Program-made: the position numbers and the translations under genes
Part shown: positions 44,229 through 52,482 of the stretch, piece by piece
Layout: every line of letters begins with the position of its first letter
How positions within the stretch are numbered: position 1 is the first letter of the stretch
The notes under the pieces: model-generated
Told to the model about the DNA's origin: nothing
Databases searched by the model: none
Seen by the model: the letters and a program-made list of their open reading frames with translations, nothing else
Assembly (NCBI GenBank): GCA_963748295.1
Contig: CAVVIH010000008.1
Location: 496,001 to 560,000 of the forward strand
Direction: 5' to 3'
Length of the DNA: 64,000 bases
Source: CAVVIH01 sp963748295
Lineage (GTDB): Bacteria; Acidobacteriota; Vicinamibacteria; Vicinamibacterales; 2-12-FULL-66-21

Positions 44229-45572
44229 ATGTCAAATCTCCTTCGGCGGCGTGACCTGCTGCTGATGGTCCCCGGCGCGCTGATTCTGCCTTCAATCGCG
44301 CGCGCGACTGCAGCGGCGCCAGGCGACTGGCCCGAGTTCCGAGGGGCCGGCGCCGCCGGAGTGCAGGACGGATTCCCCTTGCCGGCGCGGTGGAACCTGC
44401 GCTGGAAGACACCGGTTCCAGGCCTCGGGCATTCCAGCCCGATCGTCTGGGGCGACCGGATCTATACGCTCACGGCCGTTCGCGAGTCAGGCGATGCGCC
44501 GCTGCGTCTGGGCCTGTTCGGAGACAGCGACGGCGCAGACGACAACGGCACTCAGCGCTGGGTCATGTATGGCCTCGACAAGAGCAACGGCAAGGTCGCC
44601 TGGGAGCGAACGGTCAAGACCGGCTCGCCGCGCGCAGGGCGTCATGTGAAAGCCACCCACGCGAACACGACGCTCGCCACGGACGGCACGCATCTGGTTT
44701 GCTTTCTTGGATCCGAAGGCGTCCACGTCTACCGCATGGACGGCACACATCTATGGAGCCGGGACCTCGGGCTGATCAACGTGAGCAAGTACGGCATTGG
44801 CTGGGGATTCGGTGCGTCGCCCGCACTCTTCAAGGACCGCATCTTCCTGCAGTGCGATGCTCCCGACGATCCGTACCTCGTCGCGCTCAGCCTGGCAGAC
44901 GGTCGAGAGATCTGGCGCGCACCGCGGAAAGAAGTATGCGAACGCAGCTGGGCGACGCCATTTGTCTATCCGGACAGCGCGAGACCACAGGTCGTCGCCA
45001 ACGGCTGGCCTTTCGTCGTCAGCTACGACGCCGCAACCGGCCGCGAACTGTGGAGGCTGCGCGCGGGCGGTGACAATCCGATTCCGACGCCGTTCGCATC
45101 CGACGGCCTGATTTACGTCGCCAACGGCCACGGCGCGGCGCCAGTCTTCGCCGTCCGGCCGTCCGCAAGCGGTGACATCTCGCTGAAGGACGGGGCCACC
45201 TCGAACAGCCACGTGGTCTGGAGCGATGGTCAGAACGGCGCCTACATCCAGACGCCGATCGTGTATCGCGGGCTTCTCTACAGCGGCACGAATGCCGGGG
45301 TGTTCAAGTGCTACGACGCGAAGATCGGGACGCGGCACTATCAACAGCGGTTGCTCACCGAGTCCAGCGCGTTCTCTGCTTCTCCCGTTGCGGGTGACGG
45401 CAAGATCTACTGCACCGGGGAGGAGGGCGACGTCATCGTGGTTGCCGCAGGGACCAGCTTCGAGGTCCTGGCGCGCAATCAGCTCGGTGAGTCCTGTCTT
45501 GCGACGCCGGCGATTTCCCGCGGCGTGCTCTTTTTCAGAACCCGATCGCACCTGATGGCGTTCGGCGTCTAG
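44229..45572 (+). CDS. PQQ-type beta-propeller protein, exported (Tat-like signal)
   Basis: 447 residues. The N-terminus has twin arginines before a hydrophobic stretch and an A-x-A site (SNLLRRRDLLLMVPGALILP ... ARA), consistent with export by Tat. The mature part shows repeated propeller blades of the PQQ/BamB type: WPEFRGAGAAGVQDG, WKTPVPGLGHSSPIVWGDRI, VYRMDGTHLWSRDLG, SYDAATGRELWRLRAGG. No catalytic dehydrogenase residues are obvious, so it may be a binding or assembly propeller. It is 22 bases upstream of the M55 peptidase gene and may share its transcript. Confidence 0.82.
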   Translation: MSNLLRRRDLLLMVPGALILPSIARATAAAPGDWPEFRGAGAAGVQDGFPLPARWNLRWKTPVPGLGHSSPIVWGDRIYTLTAVRESGDAPLRLGLFGDSDGADDNGTQRWVMYGLDKSNGKVAWERTVKTGSPRAGRHVKATHANTTLATDGTHLVCFLGSEGVHVYRMDGTHLWSRDLGLINVSKYGIGWGFGASPALFKDRIFLQCDAPDDPYLVALSLADGREIWRAPRKEVCERSWATPFVYPDSARPQVVANGWPFVVSYDAATGRELWRLRAGGDNPIPTPFASDGLIYVANGHGAAPVFAVRPSASGDISLKDGATSNSHVVWSDGQNGAYIQTPIVYRGLLYSGTNAGVFKCYDAKIGTRHYQQRLLTESSAFSASPVAGDGKIYCTGEEGDVIVVAAGTSFEVLARNQLGESCLATPAISRGVLFFRTRSHLMAFGV

Positions 45573-45594
45573 CTGCGGGCTCAGGAGACGAATC

Positions 45595-46476
45595 ATGCGG
45601 CATCTCGCACTCGTGTGTGCGCTGACGGCGGCGGCGGGCATCGCCGCGGCCGGTCAGACCGGCAAGAAGGTTTTCATCTCCGTCGACATGGAAGGCATCA
45701 GCGGCATCTCGGGAGCCGACCAGCTGTCGGCGGAGGGACGCGAGTACGACAGGTCTCGCAAGCTGATGGCCGAAGACGTGAACGCCGCGATTCGGGGCGC
45801 CCGGGCCGGCGGCGCGACGACGATCCTTGTCAACGACTCGCATGGCAGCATGCGAAACCTGAGGATCGAGGATCTCGATCCCGCGGCGACGCTGATCAGT
45901 CACAACTTCAAGCGCTACGGCATGATGGAAGGGCTCGACGAGTCCTTCGACGCCGCGATTTTCATCGGCTATCACGCCAAGGCCGGGAGCCCCGGCGGGC
46001 TGTTCGCGCACACGGGCAGCGGAAACGTCGCCGACGTTCGCGTCAACGGCCGATCGCTCGGCGAAGGCGGGCTCAACACGCTGGTCGCTGGCTGGTACGG
46101 CGTCCCCGTCGTCCTGGTCACCGGCGACGACGTGGCGGTCAAGCAGGTCGCCGAAACCGCAACGGATGCGAAGACGGTCGTCGTCAAGCGCGCGATCAAT
46201 CCGCGCGCCGCGGAGCTGCGGCCGCTGGCCGTCGTCCATCGCGAGATCGAAGCCGCGTCGCGTGACGGCGTTGCCCGCGCGCAGCGATCGAAGCCGGTTC
46301 GTGAGCGCGCCTACAGCGTCCAGGTGCAGCTCCGCGACGTGATGATTCCGGAGGTTGCCGAGGTGCTGCCCGGCATGACGCGTCCGGCGCCCGACACCGT
46401 CGCGTTCGAAACCGACGCGATGCCGAAGGCTTACGCGCTGATCCGATTCCTCTACAAGTTCATCACGCCGGAGTGA
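45595..46476 (+). CDS. M55 (DppA-type) D-aminopeptidase, exported
   Basis: 293 residues with a signal peptide (LALVCALTAAAGIAAAGQ) and the M55 zinc-binding hallmarks KVFISVDMEGISGIS (Asp and Glu), VNDSHGSMRN, and IGYHAKAG with the conserved His. DppA-type enzymes release D-amino acids from short peptides, for example during peptidoglycan recycling; export to the periplasm fits that. AGGAG precedes the ATG. Its end overlaps the convergent dehydrogenase by 14 bases. Confidence 0.9.
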   Translation: MRHLALVCALTAAAGIAAAGQTGKKVFISVDMEGISGISGADQLSAEGREYDRSRKLMAEDVNAAIRGARAGGATTILVNDSHGSMRNLRIEDLDPAATLISHNFKRYGMMEGLDESFDAAIFIGYHAKAGSPGGLFAHTGSGNVADVRVNGRSLGEGGLNTLVAGWYGVPVVLVTGDDVAVKQVAETATDAKTVVVKRAINPRAAELRPLAVVHREIEAASRDGVARAQRSKPVRERAYSVQVQLRDVMIPEVAEVLPGMTRPAPDTVAFETDAMPKAYALIRFLYKFITPE

Positions 46477-47428
46477 ACAGCACCTTCAGCATCCGCTTGG
46501 CGTCGGCGAAAGCCGATTCGTAGTCCGCGAGCGAGGCGACGCGGGAGACGAGGGGCGCAGTGCGTACCGCGCCCGACGCGAGCAGATCGATCGCGCGTGG
46601 AAACGGTCCGCATCGCGAGCCGACAATCGTGATTTCGTTCACGACGATCGGCCAGGACGCGATCGGCGCCTCGCCGTGGAACGTGGACTTCATCACCACG
46701 ACGCCGCGCGGCCGCGCGAGATCGAGCGCCTGCTGAAACCCTTCGGGCCGTCCGGTCACATCCACCACGACGTCGTAGGAGCCGGCCGTGCCGGCCGCGT
46801 CTCCGGCGCGTGCCGTCGAGAGCCCAAACTCTCTCGCGACTGTCAGCTTGCGATCGTGGCGGCCGAAGAGGGTGACGCCGGCCGCAACCGTCCGGAGGAC
46901 CTGCGCCGCGAGCAGACCCATCCTGCCGTCACCGAGCACGGCGACGCGTGTGCGATCGCCGATGTCTACCTGCTCCAGAATCCGGCAGCAGGCGGCAACC
47001 GGCTCGACGAAAACCGCGGTTCGGTCGTCGATGGATGGCGGGATCTCGTGCAGGTTCACCGCCGGAAGCGTCAGAAACTCTGCGAACGCGCCGTCGCGGC
47101 CGCGAATGCCGAGGACCGTCCGGCTCGTGCAGTGCTCGCGCACGCCGCGAGCGCACCACTCACACCGCCCGCACCCGATGTTGATTTCGCCGGCGACGCG
47201 CTTGCCGATCCAGTGAGAGTCGGCAGGAGAGTCGACCGCTTCGACAATGCCGGCGAACTCGTGACCTGGGATGCCCTCGAACTCCGCGTAACCGTGCAGG
47301 AGCTGCAGATCCGTTCCACAGATCCCGGCGGCCCGCACGCGGACGAGGCATTCTCCCCGCGGCGGTCGAGGCACGGGCACGTCCTGCAGCGCGATGGACC
47401 CTGACCGCTCCAGCAGCAGCGCCTGCAT
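46463..47428 (-). CDS. Zinc-dependent medium-chain alcohol/sorbitol-type dehydrogenase
   Basis: 321 residues. Catalytic zinc ligands: Cys37 in GICGTD, and His56-Glu57 in PGHEFAG. Structural zinc: Cys86, Cys89, Cys92 and Cys100 (CGRCEWCARGVREHC). The NAD(P)-binding fold follows, VAVLGDGRMGLLAAQ, where the usual GxGxxG is GDGRMG. It is about 20-30 residues shorter than typical members, mostly in the C-terminal part. The substrate cannot be predicted from sequence alone; sugar alcohols are plausible. It is divergent from the amidohydrolase gene, with about 50 bases between starts. Confidence 0.85.
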   Translation of the reverse strand: MQALLLERSGSIALQDVPVPRPPRGECLVRVRAAGICGTDLQLLHGYAEFEGIPGHEFAGIVEAVDSPADSHWIGKRVAGEINIGCGRCEWCARGVREHCTSRTVLGIRGRDGAFAEFLTLPAVNLHEIPPSIDDRTAVFVEPVAACCRILEQVDIGDRTRVAVLGDGRMGLLAAQVLRTVAAGVTLFGRHDRKLTVAREFGLSTARAGDAAGTAGSYDVVVDVTGRPEGFQQALDLARPRGVVVMKSTFHGEAPIASWPIVVNEITIVGSRCGPFPRAIDLLASGAVRTAPLVSRVASLADYESAFADAKRMLKVLFTPA

Positions 47429-47479
47429 CGCAGCATGCTAACATCCGCGGCTCACATCGTTCCTCCGCAGGAGTGCCGC

Positions 47480-48706
47480 GTGTCCACCATTCTGTTGCTG
47501 ACAATCGCGCTCAGCGGTTCCGCTGCGCAGGCGCCCGTGCCGCCCAAGGCGATTCGCTTCGCGCGCCTCTGGGATGGCGGCCGTGTCGTCGCCGACGCAG
47601 TTGTCGTCGTCGAAGGCAATCGCATCGTGAGCGTCGGCAGCGGCGCCGCGAGCGTGCCGAAAGGCGCGGAGGTGATCGATCTGCGGCGGTATACGGCGAT
47701 TCCGGGGCTCATCGATCTGCACACCCACATGACCTACTACTGGGATCGCAAGCCGGGCACCCGCCCGCTCGGGGTCCGGCGGCGCCCGGCGGTCACCGTG
47801 TATCTGGCGCAGGAGAATGCGCGGCGAACCCTCGAAACCGGCGTCACGACGGTGCGCGACCTGGGTGCGTCGAACGAAGCCGACCTGGCGATGCGCGATC
47901 TGATCGAGATGGGTGCGATGCGCGGTCCGCGGATGTTCGTGGCGGGCCAGGGGCTTTCGGCGCGCCGCGGCGCCACCGCTCCTGATCCTGCGGCGATGCG
48001 GACCGCGACCGAAGAGCGGATCAAGTCGGGCGTGGACTGGATCAAGGTATACGCGTCACGCGGCAGCTTCGACAGTGTCGAAACCACGCAGACGGTCACG
48101 TTCGAGGAGATGAAGGCAATCGTCGACACCGCGCATGCGCAGGGCCGCAAGGTGGCGATTCACTCGTACGGCGCGTCGGGAGTCAGGGATGCCGTTCGTG
48201 CGGGTGCCGACTCGGTGGAGCACGGCGCCGATCTCGACGACGAGACACTTGCCGACATGGCCGCACGCGGGACCGTCTGGGTGCCGACCATCGATCACAA
48301 CAGATACTACGTCGACGCGAAGGACGAATATGGATTCCCGGCTGAGGCGATCCCGCCGCTGCAGGATTACATCCAGCGGAACCTTGATTCAGCGCGGCGC
48401 GCGATCAAGGCCGGCGTCCGGATCGCGATGGGATCGGACGCCGTCTTCTCGATGTTCGGCCAGAACACCCGCGAGCTCGGCTGGTTCGTCAAGGCAGGAA
48501 TGACGCCAGAGCAGGCGCTCGCCTCGGCGACAACAGTCCCGGCAGGCCTGCTCGGCGCCGGCGACCGGCTTGGCCGGATCGCCCCCGGCTATCTAGCCGA
48601 CATCGTTGCGATCGAGGGCGATCCGCTTGCGACGATCGACGTGCTGTTCACCGGCGTCCGCTGGGTGATGAAGGACGGGGTGATCGAAGTAAGAAGTACG
48701 AAGTAA
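47480..48706 (+). CDS. Exported amidohydrolase (imidazolonepropionase/prolidase-like)
   Basis: GTG at 47480, preceded by AGGAG, gives a signal peptide (MSTILLLTIALSGSAAQA) and 408 residues; an in-frame ATG at 47435 would add residues without a signal character. Metal-site motifs of the amidohydrolase superfamily are DLHTHMTYY, VAIHSYGASG, VEHGADLDD and the catalytic Asp in RIAMGSDAVF, followed by the beta-sandwich return LGAGDRLGRIAPGYLADIVA. Related exported enzymes hydrolyse Xaa-Pro dipeptides. The last seven codons (EVRSTK and stop) are formed by the heptamer array at 48686-48713. Confidence 0.87.
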   Translation: MSTILLLTIALSGSAAQAPVPPKAIRFARLWDGGRVVADAVVVVEGNRIVSVGSGAASVPKGAEVIDLRRYTAIPGLIDLHTHMTYYWDRKPGTRPLGVRRRPAVTVYLAQENARRTLETGVTTVRDLGASNEADLAMRDLIEMGAMRGPRMFVAGQGLSARRGATAPDPAAMRTATEERIKSGVDWIKVYASRGSFDSVETTQTVTFEEMKAIVDTAHAQGRKVAIHSYGASGVRDAVRAGADSVEHGADLDDETLADMAARGTVWVPTIDHNRYYVDAKDEYGFPAEAIPPLQDYIQRNLDSARRAIKAGVRIAMGSDAVFSMFGQNTRELGWFVKAGMTPEQALASATTVPAGLLGAGDRLGRIAPGYLADIVAIEGDPLATIDVLFTGVRWVMKDGVIEVRSTK

Positions 48707-48713
48707 GAAGTAC
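48686..48713 (+). repeat. Perfect heptamer array supplying a stop codon
   Basis: GAAGTAA, GAAGTAC, GAAGTAA, GAAGTAC, a two-fold repeat of a 14-mer in strict 7-base phase. It encodes the C-terminus of the amidohydrolase and its TAA at 48704-48706. It ends 5 bases before the end of the convergent hydrolase gene. Confidence 0.9.
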
Positions 48714-48718
48714 GAGTT

Positions 48719-49537
48719 TCACGCACGCGTGAGCCGCCGCAGCCGCTGCGCGACGAACTCCGGCGCCTCCCAGTGCACCGCGTGCCCTACACCGTGCAGC
48801 ACTTCGAGCGTCGCATCCGGAATGATGCGGCTCAGCTCGTCCTGCTCGCCGCGGAGGAAGGTGGAGTCCTGATCCCCCCACAGGATGTGGGTCGGACATC
48901 CGATGGTGCGGTACCGCGCTGCTGACTCGATCGCCACGAGCTGCCACAACGCGGCACGCCAGACGCGCGCCGGCACCTTGAGACTCTCTTCGACCACCTT
49001 GTTGAGGAACTCCGGCGTGACCGGCCGGTGGATCGTGCCCGCCTGAAACTCACGGACGAACGCCGGATCCACCGGATCGACCATCGTCTCGACCGTCCGC
49101 CACAACTCCCGTAAGCCCGGTCCGCGTCCGGTCGCGCCCGGGGCGATCAGCATGAGCGCCGCCACGCGATCGGGCGCGGCGAGCGCCGCCTCGCGCGCGA
49201 CGAACGTGCCCATCGAGTGACCGACGAACGTGGCGCGTTCGATGCCGAGCGAGTCCATCAGCGCCAGCGCGTCGCGCGCGAAATCCTGCGGCGCGTATCC
49301 GGCGCGCGGACGGTCGGACACTCCATGTCCGCGCTGGTCCGGGGCGATTGCCCGCATGGACGTGGGCAGATACGGCATCAGCGGCATGAACGAGAACGAC
49401 GAATCCGTGAGTCCGTGCAGAAACAACACCGGGGATCCCCACACCTCCCCCTGTTCCAGATAGCGAAGCCTCACGCGGGTCGTAAGCGCGGCGTCGGCCG
49501 CTTTCGGCAGGTTCGTGCTGACGGCGTTCTGTGCCAT
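48719..49537 (-). CDS. Alpha/beta-hydrolase
   Basis: 272 residues of the alpha/beta-hydrolase fold. Oxyanion motif LHGLTDSS (40-47), nucleophile elbow GHSMG with Ser108, probable acid Asp in HILWGDQDSTF and catalytic His in GVGHAVHWEAPE near residue 253. AGGAG precedes ATG at 49537. The sequence MRAIAPDQRGHGVSDRP is typical of esterase/haloalkane-type members. Substrate not predictable. It is convergent with the amidohydrolase. Confidence 0.88.
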   Translation of the reverse strand: MAQNAVSTNLPKAADAALTTRVRLRYLEQGEVWGSPVLFLHGLTDSSFSFMPLMPYLPTSMRAIAPDQRGHGVSDRPRAGYAPQDFARDALALMDSLGIERATFVGHSMGTFVAREAALAAPDRVAALMLIAPGATGRGPGLRELWRTVETMVDPVDPAFVREFQAGTIHRPVTPEFLNKVVEESLKVPARVWRAALWQLVAIESAARYRTIGCPTHILWGDQDSTFLRGEQDELSRIIPDATLEVLHGVGHAVHWEAPEFVAQRLRRLTRA

Positions 49538-49636
49538 GACCTCTCCTTGGGCTCTGAGAGGTCAATACGCTGAAGCCCGGGGAGAAGTCGTTAGCGCGCG
49601 GTTAGCGTTCGGTTTGGCTGGCTCAGCGGCTTCCGG

Positions 49637-50938
49637 TCACTGCGTCGAAATCACCACGTACTCGATGCGCCGATTCTGGAACCGGCCGTACTCGGTGTTG
49701 TTGGTCGCGCGCGGGCGTGTGTCGCCATATCCCTTCGCCGCCAGCGTCGACGGCGGCACGCCAACCGCGACGAGCGCGGCCTTGACCGCCTCGGCGCGCG
49801 CCTGCGAGAGCGCCATGTTGCTCCGGGAACTCCCGGTATTGTCGGTGTGCCCGCCGATCTCGATCGTCGATCCGGGCGCCGCATGTTCCAGCGCATCGGC
49901 CGCGCGCCGGATGATTTCCATGCTGTCGGGCGGGAGCTCGGCGCTTCCGCTCGGAAAGTTGATGATGGCGAGGTTCATCGCGTGCACGAGCGCTTCCGGC
50001 GATCCACCAGTTGTGCCGATCGCGCCGAGCGCCGACAATGCCCTGCCGTTGGCGGCCTGGACGGCCTCGGCCGCCGGATCGCCAAATGATTCGAAACTCG
50101 CCTCGATGCCGTCGATTCCGCGGAGCCTGTCGATGAGCGCCTGCCGATCGGCGGCCGACAGCCAGCCTCCGAGGCGCACCGCGCTCCCGTTCAACGAAAA
50201 CCGCACATCCGGCATGCCGAGCGCGGTCACGACGTCGCCAATCTGCGGCAGCCATTCTGCGGGTCGCACCGCCGCGTCTATGCGCAAGGTGCCTTCGACG
50301 TTTCGCTCGCCGAACGCGCTGCGGAGCGCGTCGACGATCGCGATCTGCGTCTGTCGGTCGCGAACCAAACCGGCGTACACGACTTTCCCGCCATGATTCG
50401 TCAGCATGAGCTGCGGGTCGATTCTTCCGGTCCCGCCGCGCAACAGGAACAAGCCGGTCGAGGCGAAGACCGCGAGGGCCGCCCACGGCAGCCATGCAGG
50501 CAGGCCGTGGGTCGCCTGCCTGTTCTCCATCGCCGCCGCCGATCGCTGCAGGTCCTCGGCGAGCCGCGTGTGCAGCGCGGCACTCGATGGGAGCAGGCCG
50601 CCAGGTGTCAATCGCGCGAACAGGCGCGGCAGCAGAAATGCGAGCGCCGACGTCACGGCCGCGCGTGTGAGACCGCTCGACTCCGCCAGGCGGTTCAGCG
50701 TGCTCATCCCGAGCGCCGATTCGAGCTGCGCCGGTGTCATCGAGCGGCCGGCCTTTCCGCCGAACCACGACGTGACGACGTCGCCGAGGCCGACGCGGCG
50801 GAACAGATCGACGAAGCCTTCCGGTCCACCCAGCCGCTCGTTCGTCATCAACGACAGAACGCTCTCGAGGAGCAATCGCACGTCCGCGCCAGCGAGGTTG
50901 AAGCGTGAAGCTGTTGCAGACACGAGCTGTTCGAGCAT
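49637..50938 (-). CDS. YidB(DUF937)-OmpA chimeric envelope protein
   Basis: 433 residues from ATG at 50938 (MLEQLVSATASRF), preceded by GGAGGAA; the longer upstream frame is not used. Residues 1-140 resemble YidB/DUF937 (helical, LMTNERLGGPEGFVDLFRRV and GKAGRSMTPAQLESALG). A single membrane helix is at about 155-175 (LPWAALAVFASTGLFLLRGG). Then come BON-like segments (AIVDALRSAFGERNVEG), and a C-terminal OmpA domain (IINFPSGSAELPPDS, IEIGGHTDNTGSSRSNMALS) that binds peptidoglycan. It lacks an outer-membrane barrel, so it is probably inner-membrane anchored. Confidence 0.82.
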   Translation of the reverse strand: MLEQLVSATASRFNLAGADVRLLLESVLSLMTNERLGGPEGFVDLFRRVGLGDVVTSWFGGKAGRSMTPAQLESALGMSTLNRLAESSGLTRAAVTSALAFLLPRLFARLTPGGLLPSSAALHTRLAEDLQRSAAAMENRQATHGLPAWLPWAALAVFASTGLFLLRGGTGRIDPQLMLTNHGGKVVYAGLVRDRQTQIAIVDALRSAFGERNVEGTLRIDAAVRPAEWLPQIGDVVTALGMPDVRFSLNGSAVRLGGWLSAADRQALIDRLRGIDGIEASFESFGDPAAEAVQAANGRALSALGAIGTTGGSPEALVHAMNLAIINFPSGSAELPPDSMEIIRRAADALEHAAPGSTIEIGGHTDNTGSSRSNMALSQARAEAVKAALVAVGVPPSTLAAKGYGDTRPRATNNTEYGRFQNRRIEYVVISTQ

Positions 50939-51011
50939 GCTTCCTCCTCCGCGCGATCCTGCGCCGCCTGTCGCCGACGGATTTCGTATGAAGTGCGCCG
51001 CTGCTGCCGGC

Positions 51012-52172
51012 TCAGGCTGCCACCGCGCTCCTGGCCAGCGGCAGCCGGACGATGAACGTGGAACCGTGCCCCTTGCCGCTGCTGAGCGCGCGGACGTCGC
51101 CCTCATGCAGCTGCACCAGCTCTTTCACCAGTGCGAGCCCGAGACCAAGCCCCCGGTCCGTCGTCGTCACAGCCGCGTCGTCGTGCCGGAACGGTTCGAA
51201 GATTTCCGTCAGCATGTCCGGTGAGATTCCCCGCCCGTTGTCGCTGACGACGAGCTCGGCGTAGAGGCCGGAACGTTCGGTGTGCACGTGGACGTGGCCG
51301 CCGATCGGTGTGAACTTGATGGCGTTCTCGATGAGGTTCCTCACGATCTGCTCCAGGCGAAGGGGATCGCCGTTGACGTGCAGCGGCGAGCGCGCGCGCG
51401 TCGCCGTCAGAATCACGCTGTGGCTGCGTGCTGCCGGCAGATTGGAATCGACGACGAGCTCGGCGAGCGGATTCAGATCGACGACCCGGCGCTTCAGCAC
51501 CAGCGAGCCGGCGGTACGCCTCGACAGATCGAAGAGCTTTTCGATGAGATCGGAGAGGCCCGATGCGTTGCGCCCGATGACCGACAGCGCGCGCGACAGT
51601 TTCTCGGCAGGCAGCAGACCGCTTTCCGCCATCTGCGTCCAGCCGCGGATCGCCGTCAGCGGGCCGCGGAATTCATGCGCGAGCGTCATCAGCAGCGACG
51701 GCCATTTGTCGTTGTGCCGTCGCGCCGCCGCGGCGCCGAACTCCCAGCCGAGATCCTGTGCGCGCCGGCATCCGGGCTGAATACGCCGTTCGGAAAGGCC
51801 GTCGCGCCTGCGGCGCCGCGGCATTGCCTGAAGACACGCGAGATACGGAACAGCCGACTGTGGACCGAGGCCCGACACATCGATCGCGAGCCACAGTGTC
51901 GGCGCCTTCGCACGGAGGGCGGTAATGCTGAAGCGCTGCGGGACGCGGCTTGCGAGCGCGGCCAGACCGCCGAGCGCTTCCTCGACGAGCGGCTTGTCGG
52001 GCTCCGACACGATGTCCGACAGGCGCTGACCTGAAGGAGCGGAGTCCTGACCGACAAGCCGCATGAACTGATGATTCGCCGCGACGATGACGCTGTCGCG
52101 ATCGAGAGCGGCTGCTGCGATGGGCAAGCCCTGAAGCGGGATACTGACGAGCGCGGAAGCCGTGGGGACCAT
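51012..52172 (-). CDS. PAS-domain sensor histidine kinase
   Basis: 386 residues from ATG at 52172 (MVPTASALVSI). A PAS domain is at about 15-110 (DRDSVIVAANHQFMRLVGQD). An Arg-rich segment follows near 120-150. The HisKA domain has LAHEFRGPLTAIRG with phospho-acceptor His166. The ATPase domain has NLIENAIKFTP (N box), VSDNGRGI (G1) and GLGLGLALVKEL (G2). No membrane segment is visible, so it is a cytoplasmic kinase. No response-regulator gene is adjacent. Divergent from the giant PKD gene. Confidence 0.87.
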   Translation of the reverse strand: MVPTASALVSIPLQGLPIAAAALDRDSVIVAANHQFMRLVGQDSAPSGQRLSDIVSEPDKPLVEEALGGLAALASRVPQRFSITALRAKAPTLWLAIDVSGLGPQSAVPYLACLQAMPRRRRRDGLSERRIQPGCRRAQDLGWEFGAAAARRHNDKWPSLLMTLAHEFRGPLTAIRGWTQMAESGLLPAEKLSRALSVIGRNASGLSDLIEKLFDLSRRTAGSLVLKRRVVDLNPLAELVVDSNLPAARSHSVILTATRARSPLHVNGDPLRLEQIVRNLIENAIKFTPIGGHVHVHTERSGLYAELVVSDNGRGISPDMLTEIFEPFRHDDAAVTTTDRGLGLGLALVKELVQLHEGDVRALSSGKGHGSTFIVRLPLARSAVAA

Positions 52173-52482
52173 GGCGCAATCTAAGCTTTCGGGCTCATCG
52201 GCGCCATTGCACTTACGTCGTACGACCAAGGGGAAAGCCGCGTTCTGACCACCAAAAGTCTCTCCGAGCCGCGATTTGAGGACTCGGGCGGCGTGAAGTC
52301 AGCTCCCGATCCGAAAAGTACGGGACCGCGCAAAGCGAACTCGGGCGCAGGCCGCGATCCGGTCGCAAAAATAATTGAAGAGATGGGTCAAATGCGCCCA
52401 CGATTCTGCCAGAATGCCAACTCATCCGTGGTTGGGGCCGACAAATTGGGGCCGAACTACCCGCGGGCGCTGGAGGACGAGT
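52173..52482. other. Divergent gap between the histidine kinase and the PKD-protein gene
   Basis: 310 bases without a protein-like frame. AGG-rich leader with GGAGG (52472-52476) before the PKD gene. An AT-rich island at about 52365-52381 (AAAAATAATTGAAG) is the most promoter-like part. No repeats of the heptamer type were seen. Confidence 0.5.
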
